This document shows positions 1 to 8,144 of a DNA stretch of 34,308 nucleotides, piece by piece. The translations under genes and the position numbers were made by a program. Each line of letters begins with the position of its first letter. Position 1 is the first letter of the stretch. Origin of the DNA: Bacillota bacterium (GTDB taxonomy: Bacteria > Bacillota > Clostridia > Acetivibrionales > DSM-2933). Where the stretch lies: assembly GCA_023430975.1 (NCBI GenBank), contig JAEYYB010000174.1:1-34308 (forward strand), read 5' to 3'. The notes under the pieces were generated by a model. It was given only the letters and a program-made list of their open reading frames with translations, was not told the DNA's origin and ran no database searches.

Positions 1-119
1 CCCGTGATTTGTAGTTTACCGAAATCCCTATGGACTGATTATAAAATAAAAATTACTCAGCAGCACCGTTTTCATTACGTTTTGTGCCTTGAGTGAAGCG
101 AAAGGAATGGATTATAATT

Positions 120-1253
120 ATGAAAAAAAGGCTAATTGCAGTGATTTTAGCAACAGTATTTATTTTTAGTTTTGCGGGGTGTAATAATTCCGAGAAAGTT
201 ACATCAGGAGATACAAGTCCCAGTGCGTCGGATGGGACCAAAGATTCAGGTAATAGTGATAGCAAATTGATTGGTGTAAGTATGCCGACCAAAAGCTTGC
301 AGCGTTGGAATCAGGATGGAACAAACATGAAAAACAAGCTTGAAGCGGCAGGATATAAGGTTGACCTCCAGTACGCTGGAGACAACGATATCCCGACTCA
401 GGTAAACCAGATCGAAAACATGATTACTAACGGCTGTAAAGTTCTTGTAATAGTAGCTATTGACGGTTCCTCTCTGACAGAAGTTCTCAAAAAGGCTAAA
501 GAACAAAATATTCCTGTAGTTGCTTACGACAGACTTATTATGAACACTGACGCTCTTTCATACTATGCAACTTTCGACAATCTCCAGGTTGGTGAATTGC
601 AAGGTAAGTTCATAGAAGAAAAGCTGGATCTTAAGAATAATAAAGGTCCTTTTAATATCGAATTCTTCGCAGGTGATCCGGCAGACAACAACGCAACATA
701 CTTTTTCAAAGGCGCTATGAACGTACTGAATCCTTACATAGAAAGCGGCGTTCTGAAGGTTCTTTCAAAACAGACCACTCAGGCTCAAGTTTCCACAGCT
801 AAATGGAAGACTGAGGTCGCCCAGTCCCGTATGGAAAACCTCATCACTTCCAACGGCTACAGCCCGAAGGGTACAAAACTGGATGCAGTATGCTGCTCCA
901 ACGACTCCACTGCAATGGGTGTAACCAATGCACTTGTATCTGCAGGATATACCAAGGAAAATATGCCTATAATAACCGGCCAGGACTGTGACAAAGCAAA
1001 TGTTAAGAACATATCACAGGGACTCCAGAGCATGTCGGTATTCAAGGATACCCGTGCTTTAGCTGAAAAGGTTCTCGCAATGGTTGAAGCTATCCTTAAG
1101 GGAACAGAACCTGAAATAAACGACACAACAAGCTATAACAACGGAGTTGCAGTTATTCCTTCCTACCTCTGCCCACTTGATGTAGCAACAATTGACAACT
1201 ATAAAAAATTATTGATTGACAGCGGTTACTATAAGGAATCTGATATTCAGTAA
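120..1253 (+). CDS. chvE: Multiple-monosaccharide ABC transporter, substrate-binding lipoprotein (ChvE-like)
   Basis: 377 aa. The protein binds monosaccharides outside the membrane and delivers them to the ATPase/permease pair encoded just downstream. The N-terminus is a lipoprotein signal: Lys/Arg start, hydrophobic stretch, then FAGC with the lipidated Cys at residue 21. A Ser/Asp/Gly-rich tether follows. The mature part is a periplasmic-binding-protein fold of the CUT2/ChvE type, recognised from IGVSMPTKSLQRWNQDG, QIENMITNGCKVLVI, YDRLIMNTDALSYYATFDN, GPFNIEFFAGDPADNNA and the final DSGYYKESDIQ. The length is normal for the family. The frame is open from a GTG at 93, but I chose ATG 120 because it begins the signal peptide directly and has AAAGGAA about 12 bases upstream. 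The specific sugar (glucose, galactose, xylose or arabinose) cannot be told from the sequence. The family call is firm; the symbol is by homology only. Confidence 0.93.
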   Translation: MKKRLIAVILATVFIFSFAGCNNSEKVTSGDTSPSASDGTKDSGNSDSKLIGVSMPTKSLQRWNQDGTNMKNKLEAAGYKVDLQYAGDNDIPTQVNQIENMITNGCKVLVIVAIDGSSLTEVLKKAKEQNIPVVAYDRLIMNTDALSYYATFDNLQVGELQGKFIEEKLDLKNNKGPFNIEFFAGDPADNNATYFFKGAMNVLNPYIESGVLKVLSKQTTQAQVSTAKWKTEVAQSRMENLITSNGYSPKGTKLDAVCCSNDSTAMGVTNALVSAGYTKENMPIITGQDCDKANVKNISQGLQSMSVFKDTRALAEKVLAMVEAILKGTEPEINDTTSYNNGVAVIPSYLCPLDVATIDNYKKLLIDSGYYKESDIQ

Positions 1254-1269
1254 AACAAAATAAAACATC

Positions 1270-1304
1270 ATTGGCGGGCGGCGAAAACCGCCTGCCAATT
1301 TTTA
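1270..1304 (+). terminator. Intrinsic terminator / attenuator between binding protein and ATPase genes
   Basis: A 12-bp stem (left arm 1270-1281, right arm 1288-1299, one G-U pair) closes a 6-base loop CGAAAA and is followed by TTTTTA. It lies 16 bases after the chvE stop and 138 bases before the ATPase start. Partial readthrough at this spot would give more binding protein than membrane components, a common arrangement in ABC sugar operons. The stem is directly visible; the attenuation role is inferred. Confidence 0.85.
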
Positions 1305-1379
1305 GTGGCCATTTCCCGAAGGAAAATCGGCAAAAGGCGAGTGGGTTTATGGTTAAGCTCCAAGCCTTTTATTTTAGGA

Positions 1380-1393
1380 CAGCCTGCAGGCTG
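1380..1393. repeat. 14-base perfect palindrome upstream of the ATPase gene
   Basis: CAGCCTGCAGGCTG is a perfect two-fold palindrome, 48 bases before the GTG start of the ATPase gene. It could be an operator half-pair or chance; no promoter boxes were clear around it. Confidence 0.35.
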
Positions 1394-1441
1394 CCGGATA
1401 GCACGGACATGCGTTCAGAGAACTAAAGGGGAGGATTTTTC

Positions 1442-2998
1442 GTGGCAAATATATTGCTGGAAATGAAGAAAATCACCAAGGCCTTTCCCGGGGTCAAAGC
1501 GCTGGACAATGTAAACCTGACGGTAGAAGAGGGCGAGATTCATGCACTGGTTGGCGAAAATGGGGCAGGGAAATCAACCCTTATGAATGTACTGAGCGGA
1601 ATATACCCTTATGGAAGCTATGAAGGGGACATTGTTTATAATGGTGAAATTTGCAAGTTTAAAACTATAAAAGATAGTGAACGGCTGGGCATTGTTATTA
1701 TTCATCAGGAATTGGCACTTGTACCGTATTTGACTATAGGCGAAAACATGTTTCTTGGTAATGAGTTCGGTAAAAAGTATGCCATTGACTGGAACAAAAC
1801 CCATACAAAAGCCGAGGAGCTTTTACAAACTGTAGGATTAAAAGAAAACAGCCATACCTTGATCAAGGACATTGGTGTTGGGAAGCAGCAGTTGGTTGAA
1901 ATTGCCAAAGCACTCGGCAAAAATGTTAAGCTGCTGATTCTCGACGAACCTACTGCATCGTTAAACGAAAACGACAGCAGAAATCTCTTGAACCTGCTGC
2001 TTGAATTCAAAAGAAAAGGCTTAACTTCAATTATAATTTCCCATAAACTGAACGAGATATCTTATGTGGCAGACAGAATCACCATTCTGCGCGATGGATC
2101 CACTATAGAGACTCTGGTGAAAGGTAAGGACGATATTGATGAAAGCCGTATCGTTAAAGGTATGGTAGGCCGTGAAATTACTGACCGTTATCCAAAAAGA
2201 ACATCTAAGATCGGCGAAGTTACTATGGAAGTTGTGGATTGGACGGTATATCATCCGCTATACCAGGAACGGAAGGTTTGCGATAATGTCAATTTCAATG
2301 TCAGAAAAGGGGAAGTTGTCGGAATTAGTGGCCTCATGGGCTCAGGGAGAACTGAATTTGCCAAGAGCATATTCGGTAAGAGCTATGGCACCAAAATCAG
2401 CGGGATTCTCATGATCAATGGAAAAGAAGTAAGGCTTAATACTGTAAGGCAGGCCATAGATGCAAAGCTGGCTTATGTCACAGAGGACCGAAAAGGCGAC
2501 GGTCTGATTCTCTCCAATTCTATCTGTATAAATAACTCGATGGCAAAGATGGATAAGGTCAGCAGCCGCAATATAATCGACAAAGACAAGGAAGTTCTTG
2601 TAGCTAAAGAATATAAGGAAAAACTGAATACAAAGTGTCCGAGTGTAATGCAAAACGTGGGAAATCTATCAGGCGGAAACCAGCAAAAGGTGCTTCTTGG
2701 CAAATGGATGTTTGCAGACCCGGATATCATGATTCTTGACGAACCTACACGAGGTATCGATGTAGGTGCAAAATATGAAATTTACTTAATTATTAACCGG
2801 TTGGTCGCTGAAGGGAAATCAGTTATACTCATTAGTTCTGATCTGACCGAAATCCTTGGTATGAGCGACCGTATTTTTGTAATGCATGAAGGTCGGATGA
2901 TTGCGCAGTTACCTATAGAAGAGGCTAATCAGGAAGTAATCATGTCATGCATAATGAGAGAAAATAATAAAATGGAGAATGGATATGCAAAGAGTTAA
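1442..2998 (+). CDS. mmsA: Multiple-monosaccharide ABC transporter, ATP-binding protein (MmsA/GguA-like, double NBD)
   Basis: 518 aa with two ABC ATPase domains in tandem, the usual size of CUT2 ATPases (XylG/MglA/RbsA family). It powers sugar import on the cytoplasmic face of the permease. Domain 1 has Walker A GENGAGKST (residues 38-46), Q-loop Gln89, a signature region ending VGKQQ (146-150) and Walker B LLILDEPTA (164-172). Domain 2 has the degenerate Walker A typical of the family (GLMGSGRTE, from residue 297), a canonical LSGGNQQ signature (409-415) and Walker B around D433/E434. The start is GTG 1442, preceded by AAGGGGAGG at 1425-1433. The 3' end overlaps the permease gene, so the two are co-translated. 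Substrate specificity is not readable. Confidence 0.94.
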   Translation: MANILLEMKKITKAFPGVKALDNVNLTVEEGEIHALVGENGAGKSTLMNVLSGIYPYGSYEGDIVYNGEICKFKTIKDSERLGIVIIHQELALVPYLTIGENMFLGNEFGKKYAIDWNKTHTKAEELLQTVGLKENSHTLIKDIGVGKQQLVEIAKALGKNVKLLILDEPTASLNENDSRNLLNLLLEFKRKGLTSIIISHKLNEISYVADRITILRDGSTIETLVKGKDDIDESRIVKGMVGREITDRYPKRTSKIGEVTMEVVDWTVYHPLYQERKVCDNVNFNVRKGEVVGISGLMGSGRTEFAKSIFGKSYGTKISGILMINGKEVRLNTVRQAIDAKLAYVTEDRKGDGLILSNSICINNSMAKMDKVSSRNIIDKDKEVLVAKEYKEKLNTKCPSVMQNVGNLSGGNQQKVLLGKWMFADPDIMILDEPTRGIDVGAKYEIYLIINRLVAEGKSVILISSDLTEILGMSDRIFVMHEGRMIAQLPIEEANQEVIMSCIMRENNKMENGYAKS

Positions 2999-4154
2999 AA
3001 GCTTCCTAAAAGAGAACACAATGCTTATTGCATTAATCGTGGTGGTAGTCCTGTTTCAAATCCTGATTGTTGCATTTGGAAAGGGTTCTCTCTTAAAACC
3101 TCAAAATATTTCAAATCTTATTTCTCAGAACAGCTATGTTGTTATTCTCGCCGCAGGAATGCTGCTTTGCATTCTCACCGGCGGCAACATCGACCTTTCC
3201 GTAGGTTCCGTTGTGGCTCTCACTGGAGCTGTAGCCGGAACGCTTATTATTGATATGCACATGAACGTGTTCCTGGCTATTATTATAAGTCTTCTGGTAG
3301 GTACAATAATAGGAGCATTGCAGGCATATTGCATTGCCTACATTGAAATACCTCCATTCATTGTTACGCTGGGAGGTATGCTGCTCTGGCGTGGTATCGC
3401 ACAGGTTATCCTCAACGGAATGACTCTGGCACCATACCCGAACTCATATCTTAAGTATTTTACAAGTTTTCTTCCCAAGACAGAAAACAATTCGCTTTTA
3501 CTGGCCATTACTATGAGCATAGCTGCAGTCATCTGTGTGGTATTTATTGTAATAGAGATCGCAACAAGAGTAAAAAAAGTCAAAAAAGGCTATACGGTTG
3601 AAGGTATGCCTATTCTTTTGACAAAACTCACCGTCATAAGTGCAGCTATCATGTACTTTTCTTACCTGCTCGGTAATTATAAAGGATATCCGGTTGTTCT
3701 GATCCTGATTGCAGCGGTAGTACTTGTGTACTCATACTTCACCAAAAACACCGTTCCGGGCAGATACCTTTACGCTATGGGAGGTAATGAAAAAGCAACC
3801 AGACTTTCCGGTGTTAACACCAAGAAGATGATGTTTTTTGCCTACACCAATATGGGCTTCCTGTGTGCGGTCGCTGCTTTGGTATGTATCGCCAGATTTA
3901 ATTCCTCCGCACCGAGCCTTGGCGACGGATATGAGCTTGATGCCATCGGCTCTTGCTTCATCGGCGGTGCATCTGCTTACGGCGGTACAGGTACTGTAGG
4001 AGGTTCTGTTATCGGAGCTATCTTTATGGGTGTATTGAATAACGGAATGTCCACTTTGGGTGTAGACGCAAACTGGCAGAAGGTTGTTAAGGGATTTGTA
4101 TTGGTAGCTGCTGTAGCATTTGATGTAATATCAAAGAAAAAAGCAAAAGCATAA
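2985..4154 (+). CDS. mmsB: Multiple-monosaccharide ABC transporter, permease (MmsB/GguB-like)
   Basis: 389 aa integral membrane protein forming the sugar channel with the preceding ATPase. Eight or more hydrophobic segments are visible, starting with MLIALIVVVVLFQILIVAFG. The family core CILTGGNIDLSVGSVVAL and PPFIVTLGGMLLWRGIAQV matches BPD_transp_2 (CUT2) permeases, as do the later NTVPGRYLYAMGGNEKATRLSGVN and FIGGASAYGGTGTVGGSVIGA motifs. The frame opens at ATG 2979, but I prefer ATG 2985: GGAG at 2974-2977 sits 7 bases before it and only 1 base before 2979. It overlaps the ATPase gene by 14 bases. This is the last gene of the transporter operon; no clear T-tailed terminator was found right after it. 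Confidence 0.92.
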   Translation: MQRVKSFLKENTMLIALIVVVVLFQILIVAFGKGSLLKPQNISNLISQNSYVVILAAGMLLCILTGGNIDLSVGSVVALTGAVAGTLIIDMHMNVFLAIIISLLVGTIIGALQAYCIAYIEIPPFIVTLGGMLLWRGIAQVILNGMTLAPYPNSYLKYFTSFLPKTENNSLLLAITMSIAAVICVVFIVIEIATRVKKVKKGYTVEGMPILLTKLTVISAAIMYFSYLLGNYKGYPVVLILIAAVVLVYSYFTKNTVPGRYLYAMGGNEKATRLSGVNTKKMMFFAYTNMGFLCAVAALVCIARFNSSAPSLGDGYELDAIGSCFIGGASAYGGTGTVGGSVIGAIFMGVLNNGMSTLGVDANWQKVVKGFVLVAAVAFDVISKKKAKA

Positions 4155-4311
4155 TGTAGCTTATTTAGGCATGATTGAAATATCACTCACCGTTTTGAGC
4201 ATGTGTTCACGAGTTAAGTTAATTTAGAAAGCGAAATTATACGGGAAGCTATATTTGGGGCATGCCTTAATGATTATAAGACTCTGAATAATAAAAGTTG
4301 CAAAATAAAAT

Positions 4312-4357
4312 TGCACCCTCAAATATTTGACATAGAAATCTAATATTTGGGGGTGCA
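4312..4357. repeat. 16-bp inverted repeat
   Basis: The left arm 4312-4327 begins TGCACCCTCAAATATT. The right arm 4342-4357 is its reverse complement with a single G-U-compatible difference, and the spacer is 14 bases. It is not followed by a T-run, so it is a poor terminator for the transporter operon. It could instead be a folded remnant or end of a small mobile element. It lies about 60 bases before the alanine racemase remnant. Confidence 0.7.
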
Positions 4358-4419
4358 CTATTTCTGGTCTTTATCAGTCGTAGAGGAGTTTAAGAAGATC
4401 GCCAAGCTCTCCAACCTGC

Positions 4420-4497
4420 AGACAGGGAAATCTTGAGATCCTTGCGGATGAGATCGGCGAAAAGACCGGCACCATCAATTATGAGATCGTATGCATG
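4420..4497 (+). pseudogene. Remnant of alanine racemase (alr) C-terminus
   Basis: Read in one frame, this stretch gives RQGN-LEILADEIGEK-TGTINYEIVCM, about 26 residues. It matches the conserved end of alanine racemase (pattern GRQG...I.A.E.A...GTINYEI.C). The usual final segment (S-RVPRVY) is missing; the frame continues as AT-rich, low-complexity sequence to a stop near 4590. There is an in-frame stop at 4381 and no start codon, so nothing functional can be made. Alanine racemase normally has about 380 residues, so more than 90% is gone. The identification rests on a short but characteristic motif. Confidence 0.6.
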
Positions 4498-4599
4498 AAA
4501 TTTAATATAAAATTTATATACACCAATTGTGAGATACATGATATCATAATATTCATAATAAGTCTCAATAAAGTATTAACAAATAATTAAATGATCAAT

Positions 4600-4669
4600 G
4601 GGCATTTCAAAAAGCTGAATTGATGATATTATACGAAAAATACTTGATTAATGTATTTTTGAAATACCC
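4600..4669. repeat. Inverted repeat directly upstream of the TerD gene
   Basis: GGGCATTTCAAAAA (4600-4613) and TTTTTGAAATACCC (4656-4669) are complementary at 13 of 14 positions and enclose 42 AT-rich bases. The right arm ends 3 bases before the ribosome site of the TerD gene. In RNA it would form a stem next to the ribosome site; in DNA it could be a binding site controlling the operon. Confidence 0.55.
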
Positions 4670-4688
4670 TTAGAGGGAGCGAATTTTT

Positions 4689-7600
4689 ATGTGCACCTAT
4701 CTTGTAAAAGGTCAAAGAATTGACTTGGCAAACTATCTTGGAAATTCATCCATGCTTTCACTGGTTTTTGGCTGGGCAGATTCAAGCATTTCGCTGGATG
4801 TATCTGCATTTCCTCTGGGAAGCTCCGAAAAGGTTCAATTTGATGACGATTTTGTATTTTATAATAACCCAAGTACATTTGATGGCGGAATTATTTTAGC
4901 ACAGGATGGCAAGTCCATTAACGTTGATTTGGCAAAGATTCCTGATAGGATTTCTAAAATTGCCTTCAGCCTTTCGATATATGATGATGACAAAAAAGTC
5001 GATAACTTCAGCAAAATACACGGTGCTTACGTTCAAATCCTTTCCACAGTTACAAAAAGAGTGCTGCTTCAATACAACCTAAGTCAGGATATGTTCAGCA
5101 ATGAGAGAGCTATTGTAGCTTTTGAGATATATAAGTATAAGAACAGTTGGAAATTTGCTGCTGTCGGAAGCGGTTTTACTAATGGGCTTGCCGGAATTTG
5201 CAATTTGTATGGATTGGAAGTGGAGTCACCAAGTCCTTCAGGGCCCAGTACAAGTAAAAGTCCTTCAGTTGATCCAACAACAAGCTCAGGGACAACAAAA
5301 CCAGATACCACAAATATAGGAATAACAAGCACACCGACAATAACCACACCAACACTCATCGATGAAACAGCAAATACGACTTCAAGGCCCCTTAATTTAA
5401 AGAAAACCTGGGATAAAAGAGTTCCACCATTAAGGCACTTGGTGCTTTGGGGGTGGGATGAAAACCAAAACCCTTCTTTCCTTGTTCTATACGGTGAACA
5501 TGAATTTAAAAAAGAAAATGTCCTTTGTGATGATGTCAAGTATGACAAATATCTCATATTTAAAGGTAAAGAAGGGCATCTGCCAACATTCAAATCAATA
5601 AAGAAAATGAATTCATGTGACTTTAGTCACTTAGCCCCATATGAAAAGATTGTGCTGCCTTATTTTACAGGCCTCACTTATGAACAGGTTGTGGAGAAAA
5701 TTGAGTTTCAGAATACAAAGTTTCATGGATTTAGGATTGCTAAAAATCCAAATATGGTTATAAAGCTTCCGGAATATCATTCCCAGCATTTTGACCTTTT
5801 TGTAGGTATTCTTGGAAATCAAAATATTTATATAAGAAAGAAGATGTTAAGCCAGCTTGTTAAAAGCAATCCGCCAAAAGAAATTTATATGCTGCTATTT
5901 AGTATTGCAAGCACCGAAGCTCTTTCAGGGTTGTTCCTTGAACTTGCCAAAACAAGTAATCCCATTTTGCTGGGTGAGGCAAAAGCTTTAATTCCTTCAA
6001 ATATGACCTGGACTGAAATGGGCTATGCGAAGGGCATAAAACGTTGTGCAGATATATACGTTACAGCATTGGATCCTATTTTAAGGGAAGGAAAAATTCA
6101 CTGGATAAATGTAAATGTTTCAAAAATGGATTTAAAGCTTATACGAATAAAAGGAAAGGATTTACCCCAGGATAAAGTTCTTGATGGTACAGCCTATAGA
6201 AAATACGCTAAAAAAAGATATTTGAGTTCACTACAGCAGTATTACAATTGGCAAACACGGCAGTATATAAACTATCCCGAACACTTTGAGAAAAGTCATT
6301 ATTGTGATGGCAAAAGCTTAAAGATTATAGACTTTAAGAATACACTGCAGGAAGCTGAAGTATTAGGGCTTGCAGATATCATTGGAAAGATAGGTTATTT
6401 TGTGGATGCACCACGCCTGACATATTATTTTAAGGGCAACTCCAATAAAAAAGCATTGGAATATTTTCAGCGATATATAAGACGGGTTATTAACTGCTAT
6501 GCCGATACAGATGAAGAAAAATTTATAGAGGCTCTTAAAGCACTCCTCACAAGTTATACAAATATTGACTATGTAAATGATAAGGGTGAAAGCTTTACTT
6601 TTAATAAGTTTATAAAATTTTACCTATACAACGATTTTAATGAAAAACCTCCTGAAAATATGCAAACCTGGCAGCAATGGAGGGATTATTATGAATGGTT
6701 TAAAACCGATCATTTTATGCGAATCCAGGGACGTTATGAGTACCGCAAGGATATATGGGACAGACATTTGGATGCAGCAGCGGATATAGCATTAGAAGCT
6801 GCCATTGATCCTGTTGTGAAAGCCTGTTACTTTATATTGAAGGAATCCCCAAATTTAAATACTTTTATTTCCAATATTGATTATGACAAGCTTATAAAGC
6901 TGGCACTTTCTTCATATTACCCCCTTGCAAGCATGTTCATGGATATCCTTGAAAAGAAAGTTGAAACTACCAACGAATTTGATATGAAGCTGATGTTTTC
7001 ATTGATAAAGTGCTCAGACAAGCGACTTAAATCCATAGCACTTGCTTATTTTGAGAGAACCGGTGGAAGGCTTACTCCTGAATTTACAGCAGATTTTATT
7101 ATGCTTCCAAACCTGTCTGATTGGGCTGACTTGTTCTCAACAGGAATACAGAATCTTTCTGTTGAGCAATTCGCAGCTTTTTTAAACCATATGATTCATA
7201 ACCACGAAAAAGGCTTGAACCCAGATCAAGTGCCTGAGAATATCAACGATATCCTGATGCAGCATTCAAGTAAAGTAAGAGAAGCTGACTCAAGCTTAAG
7301 GATAAAAATATTTGACAGCATAATTAATGCATTGTTTGATATGCCAAAGCTGCCTGAGTGGCATTGTGCGTTCCTTGAAGAAGTTATTTTTGCTTATTCA
7401 TTTAAAGAGCTTGATGAAATATTAAAGGAAGTAGCAATACCTTTAAGGGCTGCTTCATCACGAAATAAAAAAATTATTTCAATCCTTGAAGCTATTAAAT
7501 GCAAGAACATTCCAAAGGATGCACAGATTCTTGATGTTTTGGAGTCCTCCACATCAAGAATTATCAGCATGCTTTTAGATATAATAGCTATGTTTAAAGA

Positions 7601-8144
7601 AAATCTTATTAATAAGCCTTCTACAATCCTCATTCTTTTAGAATCAGAGGTTCCTATTGCAAATCAGCTGGCAAAAGAAGTTTTCTCCAGCTTGCCCCAG
7701 GAAAAACAGAAAAAGCTCCACTCAATGATTATCGACTCCCCTGTGGAAAGGGCATACAAGTTCGGTCTCCTTGAACTTGACAGCATTTATGGGGAACAGA
7801 TACCCGGTGAATTTATAATTCAAATGTTAGAACATGGGTCTCCGGAAGTAAAAGCATACATTTCAAGTAAAGTTGACAGTACTATTGAAAACTTTAGCAT
7901 GGAAACAAAGGAGCTTTTTATGTACTATGTTAAAACCCTTTTATTATTACCAAACAGGAATTCAAAGAGTAAACAACGTGTTTACGATTCTTTGCCACGG
8001 TTTGTTTCAACATTTCCAGATAAACTCAGCGAGATTGAATCAATACTAATAAATATCGGTGCCTCAAATATTATTATTGATGCAGAGCGGGCACTGGTGG
8101 CTCTGGCTAAAATAAGGAAGGAAGGTGCTGCACATGCAGGTTAA
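4689..8144 (+). CDS. TerD-domain protein with long helical (HEAT-like) region, first gene of RT operon
   Basis: 1151 aa, cytoplasmic (no signal peptide or membrane span). Residues 1-179 are a TerD (tellurium/stress response) domain: LVKGQRIDLANYL, the Ca-binding-type loop FDDDFVFYNN (51-60), INVDLAKIPDRISKIAFSLSIYDDD (77-101), and the closing WKFAAVGSGFTNGLAGICNLYGLEV. Residues 180-235 form a Ser/Thr/Pro-rich linker. Residues 236-1151 are almost wholly alpha-helical, with repeated amphipathic helices suggesting HEAT/ARM-type repeats; the stretch at about 640-700 is rich in Trp/Tyr. I see no nuclease, protease or ATPase motif. A strong ribosome site, AGAGGGAG (4672-4679), precedes ATG 4689. 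The gene overlaps the SWIM gene by 11 bases. A TerD domain fused to a large helical scaffold, ahead of an RT, suggests an effector or sensor of a defence system. TerD is firm; HEAT is inference. Confidence 0.82.
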   Translation: MCTYLVKGQRIDLANYLGNSSMLSLVFGWADSSISLDVSAFPLGSSEKVQFDDDFVFYNNPSTFDGGIILAQDGKSINVDLAKIPDRISKIAFSLSIYDDDKKVDNFSKIHGAYVQILSTVTKRVLLQYNLSQDMFSNERAIVAFEIYKYKNSWKFAAVGSGFTNGLAGICNLYGLEVESPSPSGPSTSKSPSVDPTTSSGTTKPDTTNIGITSTPTITTPTLIDETANTTSRPLNLKKTWDKRVPPLRHLVLWGWDENQNPSFLVLYGEHEFKKENVLCDDVKYDKYLIFKGKEGHLPTFKSIKKMNSCDFSHLAPYEKIVLPYFTGLTYEQVVEKIEFQNTKFHGFRIAKNPNMVIKLPEYHSQHFDLFVGILGNQNIYIRKKMLSQLVKSNPPKEIYMLLFSIASTEALSGLFLELAKTSNPILLGEAKALIPSNMTWTEMGYAKGIKRCADIYVTALDPILREGKIHWINVNVSKMDLKLIRIKGKDLPQDKVLDGTAYRKYAKKRYLSSLQQYYNWQTRQYINYPEHFEKSHYCDGKSLKIIDFKNTLQEAEVLGLADIIGKIGYFVDAPRLTYYFKGNSNKKALEYFQRYIRRVINCYADTDEEKFIEALKALLTSYTNIDYVNDKGESFTFNKFIKFYLYNDFNEKPPENMQTWQQWRDYYEWFKTDHFMRIQGRYEYRKDIWDRHLDAAADIALEAAIDPVVKACYFILKESPNLNTFISNIDYDKLIKLALSSYYPLASMFMDILEKKVETTNEFDMKLMFSLIKCSDKRLKSIALAYFERTGGRLTPEFTADFIMLPNLSDWADLFSTGIQNLSVEQFAAFLNHMIHNHEKGLNPDQVPENINDILMQHSSKVREADSSLRIKIFDSIINALFDMPKLPEWHCAFLEEVIFAYSFKELDEILKEVAIPLRAASSRNKKIISILEAIKCKNIPKDAQILDVLESSTSRIISMLLDIIAMFKENLINKPSTILILLESEVPIANQLAKEVFSSLPQEKQKKLHSMIIDSPVERAYKFGLLELDSIYGEQIPGEFIIQMLEHGSPEVKAYISSKVDSTIENFSMETKELFMYYVKTLLLLPNRNSKSKQRVYDSLPRFVSTFPDKLSEIESILINIGASNIIIDAERALVALAKIRKEGAAHAG

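Larger units (their letters stand above)
4155..4688. other. Non-coding interval between the transporter and RT operons
   Basis: This 534-base stretch has no credible intact gene. It holds a 16-bp inverted repeat (4312-4357), a short stretch coding in one frame for the conserved end of alanine racemase (4420-4497), and a second inverted repeat ending just upstream of the TerD gene (4600-4669). The part from about 4381 to 4490 is visibly richer in G+C than its surroundings. The interval looks like a scar of past insertion and deletion. A promoter for the downstream operon must lie here or further upstream, but I could not identify one with confidence. Confidence 0.6.

Noticed and set aside
93..119. 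GTG start at 93 for the binding-protein gene
   Set aside because: It would add nine charged and hydrophobic residues before the normal lipoprotein signal; ATG 120 starts the signal peptide directly.
4381..4590. A small functional gene around the alanine racemase-like stretch
   Set aside because: There is a stop at 4381, no start codon, and the sequence after the motif becomes AT-rich low complexity.
8125..8133. GTG 8125 as start of the SWIM gene
   Set aside because: It lies within the likely ribosome site AAGGAAGG; ATG 8134 has correct spacing.
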